Shown here one piece after another: positions 1 through 12,501 of a stretch of DNA of 64,000 bases (the first letter of the stretch is position 1; every line of letters begins with the position of its first letter). Both the position numbers and the translations under genes were made by a program. A model generated the notes under the pieces. It had not been told where the DNA came from, made no database searches, and saw only the letters and a program-made list of their open reading frames with translations. The stretch spans positions 682,001 to 746,000 of the forward strand of contig NZ_CP007213.1 in assembly GCF_001411805.1 (NCBI RefSeq), read 5' to 3'. This DNA comes from Burkholderia plantarii (lineage in GTDB: Bacteria > Pseudomonadota > Gammaproteobacteria > Burkholderiales > Burkholderiaceae).

Positions 1-1077
<1,077 letters not shown>

Positions 1078-1140
1078 TCGAGCTAATACCGCATACATTG
1101 AGCGTTCACGCTTATCGGCTGTTGATCAAGACAGACTCAG

Positions 1141-1217
1141 GGGTCTGTAGCTCAGTCGGTTAGAGCACCGTCTTGATAAGGCGGGGGTCGTTGGTTCGAA
1201 TCCAACCAGACCCACCA
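1141..1217 (+). tRNA. tRNA-Ile (anticodon GAT)
   Basis: A 77-nt cloverleaf in the 16S-23S spacer. The acceptor stem GGGTCTG pairs with CAGACCC, the anticodon loop reads CTTGATAAG, and CCA is encoded. A spacer tRNA-Ile is standard for this type of rRNA operon. Confidence 0.98.
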
Positions 1218-1254
1218 ATTGTCTGACACGGAAACCTGAGACGTCTCTGTACAT

Positions 1255-1330
1255 GGGGGCATAGCTCAGCTGGGAGAGCACCTGCTTTGCAAGCAGGGGG
1301 TCGTCGGTTCGATCCCGTCTGCCTCCACCA
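1255..1330 (+). tRNA. tRNA-Ala (anticodon TGC)
   Basis: A 76-nt cloverleaf. The acceptor stem GGGGGCA pairs with TGCCTCC (one G-T), the anticodon loop reads CTTTGCAAG, and CCA is encoded. It follows tRNA-Ile by 37 nt, the usual spacer order in Burkholderia rRNA operons. Confidence 0.98.
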
Positions 1331-1423
1331 ATCTTCAATGACAAACGTTCAGTCATACTGAGTTTTTGTCATTGGCGATTGAGCCAGTCAGAGGATAAGT
1401 CAGAAGTTGCACTTATCGGCTGT

Positions 1424-1436
1424 CGTTCTTTAACAA
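1424..1436 (+). promoter_or_regulatory. boxA-type antitermination element in the 16S-23S spacer
   Basis: CGTTCTTTAACAA lies about 190 nt before 23S and resembles the rRNA boxA core (CTCTTTAACA) bound by NusB/S10. This is assigned by motif likeness and position only. Confidence 0.6.
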
Positions 1437-1622
1437 TCTAGAAGAAGTAGTAATTTGGATAGCGGAAGCGCTTATTTGAGATGGGCGTGGAAACTATCCG
1501 GGTTGTGATTGTATCGATGTATCTCAAGAAGATTCGAACTTAAATGTTCGGCTCAATTGGAATACGGCACAAATGCGAGAACTCAACCTGTAACGGCTGT
1601 CGAGAAGACAGACCCGTTATAG

Positions 1623-4504
<2,882 letters not shown>

Positions 4505-4639
4505 AACCGGTCTGTTTTGCACCAGTCTTGCTGGTGCGCAGCGGTTGGATTCTTGACATGCCGTGCCGTACAAGCACAACCCAAACTACTTCTTCCAGAT
4601 TGGTCGTGGCGCGACACACGCGACGCGACAACCCTCTTA

Positions 4640-4754
4640 GCCTGATGACCATAGCGAGTCGGTCCCACCCCTTCCCATCCCGAACAGGACCGTGAAACGA
4701 CTCTACGCCGATGATAGTGCGGATTGCCCGTGTGAAAGTAGGTAATCGTCAGGC
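4640..4754 (+). rRNA. rrf: 5S ribosomal RNA
   Basis: About 115 nt. The terminal helix GCCTGATGA pairs with TCGTCAGGC, and the core CCCATCCCGAACAG is typical 5S. It completes the operon. Reverse-strand reading frames across the rRNA are non-coding. Confidence 0.95.
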
Positions 4755-4765
4755 TTCCTCCTTCG

Positions 4766-4800
4766 AAACCCCCGCTGCTCACGCAGTGGGGGTTTTGTCT
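4766..4800 (+). terminator. rho-independent terminator of the rRNA operon
   Basis: AAACCCCCGCTGC and GCAGTGGGGGTTT form a 13-bp stem (one G-T pair) with a 4-nt loop, followed by TTTTGTCTTTT, starting 11 nt after 5S. It is strong and well placed. The following ~280 bases up to 5083 show no gene. Confidence 0.92.
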
Positions 4801-5082
4801 TTTCCAGGACGGAAATCGCATGCACGCGGGAATGCATGCCTGTTTATCCCGCTTCAAGCATTTGTCCAATCAAATACGCACCGTCTTAATCCAGCTGCAA
4901 AAGCCCCGGCAATTTCCCGATCGAAAGCCCGATTGAATGCGTCACTCGGTTGATCGAATGGTATGCTACGCGTCCCCGATGCGGAGCGAGCGGCATTTGT
5001 GCTCCTGTCATTTAATCGACCTGGCGGATTCGGCATTCGATAATCAACTGCCGCAATTGACCGGGGCCTCCAGCAAGGAACC

Positions 5083-5325
5083 ATGACTGCAACTTCCAGC
5101 GATAAGACGACCCAGCCGATTTCCATCGTGAGGATCGAATCCGCGATCAATGCATGGCGTGAAGTTCACATTCACGCGTCGATCGACGATGACTACGCGC
5201 TCGACAGCGCGAGCAGTTGTCTCGCTGAAGTGTATGGTTCGATGATTTTCCACGGCGAATCGAGTGTCGAGATCGCTGCGCTGACGGCCGACCAGCGCGA
5301 CGCGCTGCTCGCCACCGAAGTCTGA
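5083..5325 (+). CDS. DUF3717 family protein
   Basis: An 80-residue protein of unknown function. The pattern PISIVRIESAINAWRE...LAEVYGSMIFHG...LTADQRDALLA matches the small DUF3717 family common in Burkholderiales (a helix with INxWR, then a VYGxMI helix). There is no signal peptide or membrane segment. It stands alone between the rRNA terminator and a transporter. AGCAAGGAACC upstream of the ATG is a usable ribosome site. Confidence 0.8.
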   Translation: MTATSSDKTTQPISIVRIESAINAWREVHIHASIDDDYALDSASSCLAEVYGSMIFHGESSVEIAALTADQRDALLATEV

Positions 5326-5577
5326 GCTGGCCGGGCAGGCAACCGCCTGGACCGTGCCCGACGCGGCAGCCGCCGGGTCGAGCGCCGCCCTTCATCCTGC
5401 CAATCTCACTGCCGGCAACCGCCGAAAACCGCCTCGGCCCGGCGGCGATCGTGCCGCAGCGGCGACAAATCGGAGTACCATCGACGCCTCAGCCATGCGG
5501 TGCCGACGGCCAGTCGGCCGGCGCCGGTTGGTCTGCCGCTTTCGCACCTCTCCGATTTTCTCCGCCCGCTATTCCGC

Positions 5578-7002
5578 ATGACCGACACTCGCGTCGATCG
5601 CCGTCCGACGACGGATTTCCTCCCGTATCTCGTGGCCGCGACGTTCTTCATGGAATATCTCGACACGACGGTCATCGCGACCGCGCTGCCGCAGATGGCG
5701 AAATCGTTCGGCGTCGGCCCGAACGCGCTGAGCCTCGGCATGACCGCCTACATGCTCGCGCTCGCGGTGTTCATCCCGATCAGCGGCTGGATTGCCGACC
5801 GCTTCGGCTCGCGTACCGTGTTCGGTTCGGCGATCGCGATCTTCACGATCGCCTCCGTGCTGTGCGGGCTGTCGAACGGCGTCGGGACGTTCACCGCCGC
5901 GCGGCTGCTGCAGGGCGTGGGTGGCGCGATGATGGTGCCGGTCGGCCGGATGATCGTGGTGCGCAGCACCGACAAGGCGAAGCTGATGCGTGCGATCGCG
6001 ACGATCACCTGGCCCGGCATCGTGGCGCCGGTGGTCGGGCCGCCCGTCGGCGGCTTCATCACGACCTACGCCTCGTGGCGCTGGATCTTCCTGCTCAACG
6101 TGCCGCTCGGCATCGCCGCGTTCGTCTGCGTGCTGCTGCTGGTGAAGAACGAGCGCGCCGAGCAGGCACGCCCGCTCGATTGGCTCGGATTCGTGTTGTC
6201 GGGCGTAACGCTGACCTGCATGCTGTGCGGCACTGAAGCGGCCGGGCAACAGGATGCGCATTTCATGGAGGCGTTCGGGCTGATCGCGGCGGCGATCGTG
6301 TTCGGCGCCGCGGCGCTCTGGCATGCGCGACGCACGCCGCATCCGCTGCTCGACTTCACGACGCTGAAGGTGCCGACATTCTCGGTCACGGTGTTTACCG
6401 GCTCGATCACGCGCGTGGCGATCAACGCGGTGCCATACCTGCAGCCGCTGCTGTTCCAGGTCGGCTTCGGCATGTCGCCGTTCCAGTCCGGGCTGCTGCT
6501 GCTCGCGAGCGCGACCGGCAACCTCGGGATGAAGGCGCTGACCTCGTGGATCCTCGATCGCTTCGGGTTCCGCCGCGTCGCGCTCGTCGACGTGACGATC
6601 GCCGGCGTGGCGACGATCGCATGCGGCTGGCTCACCGCCTCGACGCCGCTCGTGATCACCTTGTTCGTGGTGTTCGTCTACGGGCTGTCGCGCTCGATGC
6701 AGTTCTCGACATTGGCCACGCTCGCGTTCGCCGACATCCCGCCGCAGCAGACCAGCGCCGCCAGCACGCTGTCGAGCGCGGCGCAACAGATGACGATCGG
6801 CATGGGCATCGCGTTCGGCGCGATGTCGCTGCGGCTCGCGTCGATGCTGCGCGGCGACACGACCGGCACGCACTACGTGCTGGCCGACTTCCGCTGGGCG
6901 TTTCTCGCGGCCGGCGTGCTGGCCTTGCTGACGCTGCCCGGCTATGCGCGGCTTGCCGCGAATGCCGGCGACCGGCTGCGCGCGAGCGTCTCGAAGGGCT
7001 GA
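5578..7002 (+). CDS. MFS transporter, DHA2 (EmrB/QacA-type) family
   Basis: 474 residues, inner-membrane proton-coupled drug/solute exporter by family. The N-terminus holds motif D1-like LDTTVIATALPQMA (about residues 24-37), motif A-like GWIADRFGSR and motif C-like GIVAPVVGPPVGG, all typical of the DHA2 branch; roughly 12-14 hydrophobic helices follow. I chose the ATG at 5578 because it begins right before the first helix; an in-frame start at 5500 adds an unlikely Pro/Arg stretch. No regulator is adjacent, and the substrate cannot be read from sequence. Confidence 0.85.
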   Translation: MTDTRVDRRPTTDFLPYLVAATFFMEYLDTTVIATALPQMAKSFGVGPNALSLGMTAYMLALAVFIPISGWIADRFGSRTVFGSAIAIFTIASVLCGLSNGVGTFTAARLLQGVGGAMMVPVGRMIVVRSTDKAKLMRAIATITWPGIVAPVVGPPVGGFITTYASWRWIFLLNVPLGIAAFVCVLLLVKNERAEQARPLDWLGFVLSGVTLTCMLCGTEAAGQQDAHFMEAFGLIAAAIVFGAAALWHARRTPHPLLDFTTLKVPTFSVTVFTGSITRVAINAVPYLQPLLFQVGFGMSPFQSGLLLLASATGNLGMKALTSWILDRFGFRRVALVDVTIAGVATIACGWLTASTPLVITLFVVFVYGLSRSMQFSTLATLAFADIPPQQTSAASTLSSAAQQMTIGMGIAFGAMSLRLASMLRGDTTGTHYVLADFRWAFLAAGVLALLTLPGYARLAANAGDRLRASVSKG

Positions 7003-7115
7003 GCGGCGCCGTCGTTTCGTTGCGCGCGCATCGAACGAATTCACCAGGCGCACGCATGGCGGGCGGCGTCGTCAGCGCGTGGCGCCGGCTCGCGCCAATC
7101 GCTGTCGCGCCGCGC

Positions 7116-7901
7116 TCACCGCGCGTCGTGAAAGATCACGCCGAGCGTATGCCGATGCCCCGACCGCAACCGGCTCACGCCGTGCCGCAGGTTGACGCGA
7201 TACACCCCGCGCGTGCCCTGAACCGGCCTCGTGTGGACGGCGAAGATCGCGGCATCGCCGCGCTCCAGCGGCACGACTTCCACGCGCGACTGCATGCGCG
7301 GCCGCTGCTCGGTCAGCACGAATTCTCCTCCCGTGAAATCGACGCCCGGCCGTGACAGCAGGACGGCGACCTGCAGCGGAAACACATGCTCGCCGTACAG
7401 ATCCTGGTGCAGGCAGTTGTAGTCGCCCTCACGGTAACGAAGGATCAGCGGTGTCGGCCGAAGTTGTCCGGCTTCATTGCAGCGGCGCACGAACGCGTCG
7501 TGATCGGCCGGATAGCGCGTCCCGATGCCCATCGCGCGGTTCCAGTCGTTCGCGATCGGCGCAAGCGGCGCATACAGCTCGCGCCGCAGCGCGGCGAGCC
7601 CGGGCGGCAGCGGATAGGCGTAATAGCGATATTCGCCGCTGCCGAAGCCGTGGCGCGCCATCACGATCCGGCTCCGATAGCGCGCCTCGTCGTCGTAGGC
7701 GGCGATCAGCACATCGCAGGCCTCGGGATCGAGCAGCCGCTTCACCACCGCCACGCCGTCACGCCCGAGCGCCTCGCGGATGGCCGGCCAGTCGAGCGCG
7801 GCCGGCACGAGCGCGCCGGCGAACGCATCGGCGTCGTCAAGCCAGGGGGACGGCGGAATGGACGACGGCGCGGCACCGCGTCGTTCGGGGCTGGGGGACA
7901 T
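7116..7901 (-). CDS. 2-oxoglutarate/Fe(II)-dependent oxygenase
   Basis: 261 residues. The iron triad is visible as H165-Q-D167 (CLHQDLYG) and H223 (FAVHTRP), with R244 in the VSRLRSG stretch a likely 2-oxoglutarate anchor, in a double-stranded beta-helix-type C-terminal half. The family couples 2OG decarboxylation to hydroxylation or demethylation; the substrate is unknown. Known paralogues in Burkholderia are annotated only as 2OG-Fe(II) oxygenases. It is a single gene, convergent with the upstream MFS gene; the gap 7003-7115 is GC-rich with no clear terminator. Confidence 0.82.
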   Translation of the reverse strand: MSPSPERRGAAPSSIPPSPWLDDADAFAGALVPAALDWPAIREALGRDGVAVVKRLLDPEACDVLIAAYDDEARYRSRIVMARHGFGSGEYRYYAYPLPPGLAALRRELYAPLAPIANDWNRAMGIGTRYPADHDAFVRRCNEAGQLRPTPLILRYREGDYNCLHQDLYGEHVFPLQVAVLLSRPGVDFTGGEFVLTEQRPRMQSRVEVVPLERGDAAIFAVHTRPVQGTRGVYRVNLRHGVSRLRSGHRHTLGVIFHDAR

Positions 7902-8024
7902 CGCGGCGCTCCGAATTCGTCATGAGGAGGCCATCGTAACGGAGCCGCGCGCGCGCGCCGCTCCGTTTCTTGCGCGACAACTCCAGGCCGGGTCGATGCG
8001 GGATCGACCCGGCGCGCGGCAGGT

Positions 8025-9605
8025 TCAGAACAGCGCGTGGAATACCCAGTAGAGTCCGCCGGCCAGCACGATCGAGGCCGGCAGCGTCAGCACCCAGGCC
8101 AGCACCAGGCTGCGCACGGTCGACCATTGCAGGCCCGAGCCGTTGGCCGCCATCGTGCCGGCCACGCCCGACGACAGCACGTGCGTGGTCGAGACCGGCA
8201 GCCCGTACATGTCGGCCGCGCCGATCGTGACCATCGCGACGACTTCGGCCGAGGCGCCCTGGCCGTAGGTCAGATGCTGCTTGCCGATCTTCTCGCCGAC
8301 AGTGATCACGATCCGCTTCCAGCCGACCATCGTGCCGAGGCCGAGCGCGAGCGCCACGGCGACCTTGACCCAGGTCGGGATGAACTTGGTGGCGTGATCG
8401 AGCATCGCGCGATAGTTGTTGATCGCGGCGCGATCGTCGGCGGAGAAGGCCGGCTGCTTGGCCTTGTCCATCAGGCGGATCGCTTCCGACTCCAGGTACA
8501 TGGTGTTGCGCAGGTTGTCGACATCGCCCTGCGGGGTGCTCGCGATCGAGCCGGTCGAGCCGACCGCGGCCGCGAGCGAGTTCGACAGCTGCTGCACGGC
8601 GGGTACGGTGTCCGGCGTCATCTGGCGCGTCTGCACGTAGGTCTCGACCACGCGGCGCGAGTTGACGGGCGCCGCGGCGCCGTTGGTGTACTTGCCGAAG
8701 GTCGCGGCCGCCTGGTGCGCGACGGCGATGAAGGTCTGCGATTCGGCCGGCGTGACCGCCTTGTTCAGCGCGTAGGCGGTGGGAACGGTGCCGATCAGGA
8801 TCAGCATGATGAGGCCCATGCCCTTCTGGCCGTCGTTCGAGCCGTGCGCGAACGACACGCCGGTGCAGGTCAGGATCAGCAGGCAGCGGATCCAGAACGG
8901 CGGCGTCTTGTCCTTCGGCGGCTCCTGATAGAGCTGCGGCACCTTCACGAGCCCCTTGAGCAGGAGCAGCAACAGGCCCGAGAGCACGAAGCCGACGATC
9001 GGCGAGAACAGCAGGGACTTGCCGACGCCCAACGCCTGGCTCCAGTCCACGCCGCTCGTGCCCGAGGCGCCGTGCATGAGCTGGTTCATCACGCCGACGC
9101 CGATGATCGAGCCGATCAGCGTGTGCGAGCTCGATGACGGCAGGCCGAAGTACCAGGTCGCGAGGTTCCAGACGATCGCGGCGATCAGCAGCGCGAACAC
9201 CATCGCGAAGCCGGCGGCGCTGCCGACCTGCAGGATCAGCTCGACGGGCAGCAACTGCAGGATGCCGAACGCGACGGCACCGCTCGAGAGCAGCACGCCC
9301 GCGAAATTCCAGAGCCCGGACCAGACCACGGCCACGTTCGGCGTCAGCGAATGCGTGTAGATCACGGTGGCGACCGCGTTGGCCGTGTCGTGGAAGCCGT
9401 TGACGAATTCGAAGCCGAGCGCGATCAGCAGCGCGATGCCGAGCAGCACGTAGGGGAACACCGAATGCTCGCCGACCGGCGCGAGATCGGCCATCAGGTG
9501 GGAGAGCACATACGCGCCGCCGGCGACGAGTACGACGAGGAAGACCACCAGGCCGAATTGCCGTGAGCGGCCGGGATCTGCGGTGGGTGACGCGGATTGG
9601 TTCAT
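8025..9605 (-). CDS. Inorganic phosphate transporter, Pit family
   Basis: 526 residues, integral membrane. It has the PHO4 family hallmarks: GFEFVNGFHDTANAVATVIYT near residue 64 and the second repeat FAHGSNDGQKGMGLI, plus SSSSHTLIG and PVSTTHVLSSGVAG. The ~110-residue soluble insert between the two halves (after AVTPAESQTF) is usual for PitA-type proteins. It probably imports metal-phosphate with protons. Monocistronic: no phoU-like gene adjoins it, although many Pit genes have one. Confidence 0.92.
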   Translation of the reverse strand: MNQSASPTADPGRSRQFGLVVFLVVLVAGGAYVLSHLMADLAPVGEHSVFPYVLLGIALLIALGFEFVNGFHDTANAVATVIYTHSLTPNVAVVWSGLWNFAGVLLSSGAVAFGILQLLPVELILQVGSAAGFAMVFALLIAAIVWNLATWYFGLPSSSSHTLIGSIIGVGVMNQLMHGASGTSGVDWSQALGVGKSLLFSPIVGFVLSGLLLLLLKGLVKVPQLYQEPPKDKTPPFWIRCLLILTCTGVSFAHGSNDGQKGMGLIMLILIGTVPTAYALNKAVTPAESQTFIAVAHQAAATFGKYTNGAAAPVNSRRVVETYVQTRQMTPDTVPAVQQLSNSLAAAVGSTGSIASTPQGDVDNLRNTMYLESEAIRLMDKAKQPAFSADDRAAINNYRAMLDHATKFIPTWVKVAVALALGLGTMVGWKRIVITVGEKIGKQHLTYGQGASAEVVAMVTIGAADMYGLPVSTTHVLSSGVAGTMAANGSGLQWSTVRSLVLAWVLTLPASIVLAGGLYWVFHALF

Positions 9606-9859
9606 GGCGGGCAGGGAAGGGGGTGGGGGGAATCAATCGCCCGATCCTAGCGCCGCGACTTAGGCAGTTTGATGACATGACGGGATGTCGTCGGTGATCT
9701 TTCAACTCTCTTGCGCCGGGCCGCCTGACGGCCGCGCGGCATGCGTTCCCGCCCGGCGGCCGCGTCGACGCGTACACACGCTTCCGGCGGCGGCCCGGCA
9801 TGCCGCCCCGGCGGGCATGCATGTGGAGCGTCAAGTCCCGCGCGGCACGTGCCCCCCGC

Positions 9860-10747
9860 TCACCGCGCCGCGCGCGTGGCCGGTGCCCCCGCGAAGCGCC
9901 GCGCGCAGGCCACGCAGCCGACCACGACCGTCGTCACGCCCACCATCGCGGCCGGCACCGGCTCGTGCAGCAGCCACGCGGCGAGCAGCAGCCCGAAGAA
10001 CGGCTGCAACAGCTGAAGCTGGCCGACGCTGGCGATGCCGCCGAGCGCGAGCCCGCGATACCAGAACACGAAACCGATCAGCATGCTGAACAGCGACACG
10101 TAGGCGAGGCTCCACCAGGCCGGCGCTTCGATCGTGGCGAACGAGGCGGGCCGGACCGCGAGGGCGAGCGGCAGCATCACCGGCAGCGACAGCACTAGCG
10201 CCCACGAGATCACCTGCCAGCCGCCGAGCCGGCGCGACAGCCGCGCGCCTTCCGCATAGCCGAGCCCGCAGGCGACGATCGCGGCCAGCATCAGCAGGTC
10301 GCCGAGCGGTGACGCGCGCAGGCCGTCGCGCAGCGCGAACGCCGCCACGGCCGCGCTGCCGAGCGAAGAGAACAGCCAGAACGCGGCGCGCGGGCGTTCG
10401 CCGCCGCGCAGTACGCCGAACGCGGCGGTGGCGAGCGGCAGCAACCCGACGAATACGATCGCATGCGCCGACGTGATGTGCCGCAGCGCCAGCGCCGTCA
10501 GCAGCGGGAAGCCGACCACCACGCCGAGCGCGACGATCGCGAGCGGCACCAGATCGGCGCGCGCCGGGCGCCGCTCGCGGAACGCGGCCAGCAGCGCGAT
10601 CGCCACCAACCCGGCGATCGCGGCGCGCGCGAGCGTCAGGAACACCGGGTCGAAACCGTGGACGGCGATGCGCGTGGCCGGCAGCGAGCCGCTGAAGATC
10701 ACGACGCCGAGAAAACCGTTGAGCCAGCCTTGCGTGGAGGTCTGCAT
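9860..10747 (-). CDS. EamA/DMT-family exporter
   Basis: 295 residues with about ten hydrophobic helices in two EamA repeats (the second ends LLQPFFGLLLAAWLLHEP, a typical EamA ending). It is likely a metabolite or amino-acid-type exporter of the inner membrane. The ATG at 10747 (MQTSTQGW) starts just before helix 1; an upstream ATG at 10795 is less natural. It is divergent from the MocR gene at 10867, so the regulator probably controls it. Confidence 0.85.
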   Translation of the reverse strand: MQTSTQGWLNGFLGVVIFSGSLPATRIAVHGFDPVFLTLARAAIAGLVAIALLAAFRERRPARADLVPLAIVALGVVVGFPLLTALALRHITSAHAIVFVGLLPLATAAFGVLRGGERPRAAFWLFSSLGSAAVAAFALRDGLRASPLGDLLMLAAIVACGLGYAEGARLSRRLGGWQVISWALVLSLPVMLPLALAVRPASFATIEAPAWWSLAYVSLFSMLIGFVFWYRGLALGGIASVGQLQLLQPFFGLLLAAWLLHEPVPAAMVGVTTVVVGCVACARRFAGAPATRAAR

Positions 10748-10841
10748 GGATGCGTGGGCCGAGGCGAAAGGAGAGGGAAAGGCCGAGCATCGCACGCGGC
10801 CACCGGCGGGTTAAGCTACGGAGCAGCACAATCCGGGCAAA

Positions 10842-10866
10842 CTGTACTGAATAGGGAGCCGTACAG
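10842..10866. promoter_or_regulatory. Inverted repeat abutting the MocR start codon (probable operator)
   Basis: CTGTAC (10842-10847) and GTACAG (10861-10866) are perfect 6-bp arms 13 nt apart; the right arm touches the ATG at 10867. Its place between divergent EamA and MocR genes suggests an operator for autoregulation. No binding data are available. Confidence 0.5.
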
Positions 10867-12303
10867 ATGGCGGTAAACGGTAGCGAGATTCCTGTCGGAG
10901 CCGCCGTGCCGGCGGAGGCCGACGGCACGCGCGTCGCGCGCGTGATGGCGGCGTTGCGCGCCCGGATCGCGGGCCGCACGCTCGGGCCGGGCGCGCGCGT
11001 GCCGTCGATCCGGGCCATGGCCGAGACCTGCGGCGTGTCGAAATCGACCGTGGTGGATGCCTACGACCGGCTCGTCGCCGACGGCACGCTGGCCGTGCGG
11101 CGCGGCTCGGGCTTCTTCGTGGCGGGCCACGCGCCGCCGTTCGCGCTCGCCGAGGTCGGCCCGCGCCTCGACCGCGAACTCGATCCGCTGTGGCTCACGC
11201 GCCAGTCGCTCGAAAGCGGCGGCGACGCGCTGAAGCCCGGTTGCGGCTGGCTGCCCGCGTCGTGGCTGCCCGACGACGGTCTGCGCCGGGCGCTGCGCGC
11301 GGTCGCGCGCGACGCGCAGGCCGAGCTGGCCGACTACGGCGCGCCGCGCGGCCTGCCGGCGCTGCGCCAGCAGCTGACCTGGCGGCTCGCGCAGCACGGC
11401 ATCGACGCGCCGCCCGACCAGATCCTGCTGACCGACGGCGGCACGCACGCGCTCGACCTCGTCTGCCGACTGCTGCTGGAGCCCGGCGACACGGTAGTGG
11501 TCGACGATCCCTGCTACTTCAATTTCCAGGCGCTGCTGCGCGCGCATCGCGTGCAGCTGGTGGGCGTGCGCTATACGGCGAACGGGCCGGACCCGGCCGA
11601 ATTCGCGCGCGTGCTGGCCGAACACCGGCCGCGCCTGTACGTGACGAACGCGGCGATCCACAACCCGACCGGCGCGGCGCTCGCGCCGGCCGTCGCGCAC
11701 CGCGTGCTGACGCTGGCCGCCGAGCACGACGTGCTGATCGTGGAGGACGACATCTTCGCGGACTTCGAAACCGAACCGGCGCCGCGGCTCGCCGCGTTCG
11801 ACGGCCTGCAGCGCGTGATCTCGATCGGCAGCTTCTCGAAGACGCTGTCGGCGGCGGTGCGGTGCGGCTACCTCGCGGCGCGGCGCGAGTGGATCGATCC
11901 GTTGATCGACCTGAAGCTCGCGACCACCTTCGGCAACGGCGGGCTGAACCCGGCGGTGGTCCACCGGCTGCTGGTGGACGGCAGCTACCGGCGCCATCTC
12001 GACGGCCTGCGCGCGCGGCTCGGCGATGCGATGGGCGAGACGCGGCGGCAGCTGGCGGCGGCCGGGCTCGCGGTGCGGATCCGGCCGCGCGCCGGGATGT
12101 TCCTGTGGGCCGAACTGCCGGCGGGACTCGACGCGGCCGTGGTGGCGCGCCATGCGTTGGACGACGGCGTGGTGCTCGCGCCCGGCAACGTGTTCAGCGT
12201 CTCGCGCACGGCCGCGCGTTACCTGCGCTTCAACGCCTCGCAGAGCAACCGGCCGGCCGTCTACGCGGCGCTGCGGCGCGCGATGGAGCGCGCCGCCGGC
12301 TGA
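10867..12303 (+). CDS. MocR-type regulator (GntR HTH fused to aminotransferase fold)
   Basis: 478 residues. An N-terminal GntR winged helix (about 20-90; PSIRAMAETCGVSKSTVVDAY) is fused to a fold-type-I aminotransferase domain. The PLP lysine is K325 in SIGSFSKTLSA; HNPTG and the EDDIFADF stretch supply further cofactor contacts. Such PdxR/MocR proteins use PLP or PLP-amino-acid adducts as effector to control a neighbouring gene, here most likely the divergent EamA exporter. The usual family length is 450-500. Confidence 0.92.
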   Translation: MAVNGSEIPVGAAVPAEADGTRVARVMAALRARIAGRTLGPGARVPSIRAMAETCGVSKSTVVDAYDRLVADGTLAVRRGSGFFVAGHAPPFALAEVGPRLDRELDPLWLTRQSLESGGDALKPGCGWLPASWLPDDGLRRALRAVARDAQAELADYGAPRGLPALRQQLTWRLAQHGIDAPPDQILLTDGGTHALDLVCRLLLEPGDTVVVDDPCYFNFQALLRAHRVQLVGVRYTANGPDPAEFARVLAEHRPRLYVTNAAIHNPTGAALAPAVAHRVLTLAAEHDVLIVEDDIFADFETEPAPRLAAFDGLQRVISIGSFSKTLSAAVRCGYLAARREWIDPLIDLKLATTFGNGGLNPAVVHRLLVDGSYRRHLDGLRARLGDAMGETRRQLAAAGLAVRIRPRAGMFLWAELPAGLDAAVVARHALDDGVVLAPGNVFSVSRTAARYLRFNASQSNRPAVYAALRRAMERAAG

Positions 12304-12392
12304 GCACGGCGGCGGGCGCATCAGGCGCGAGCGGCGGGCTGTGAGTGTGATCCACGCCCGCACCAGCGAAACCACGCCGCAACCCACCACGA

Positions 12393-12432
12393 AAAACGCG
12401 GAATGCCGGCCATCGCCCGCATTCCGCGTTTT
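12393..12432. terminator. Bidirectional terminator between convergent genes
   Basis: AAAACGCGGAATGC (12393-12406) pairs perfectly with GCATTCCGCGTTTT (12419-12432), a 14-bp stem with a 12-nt loop; A-run and T-run flank it, so it can serve both the MocR gene (+) and the MHS transporter (-). Confidence 0.88.
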
Positions 12433-12501
12433 CCATGCGACTCGCCCGGCGGGTCGCGGCGCCTGCGGTGCCGCCACCACCGCGGGCGCGTGAAGGCGGC
12501 A

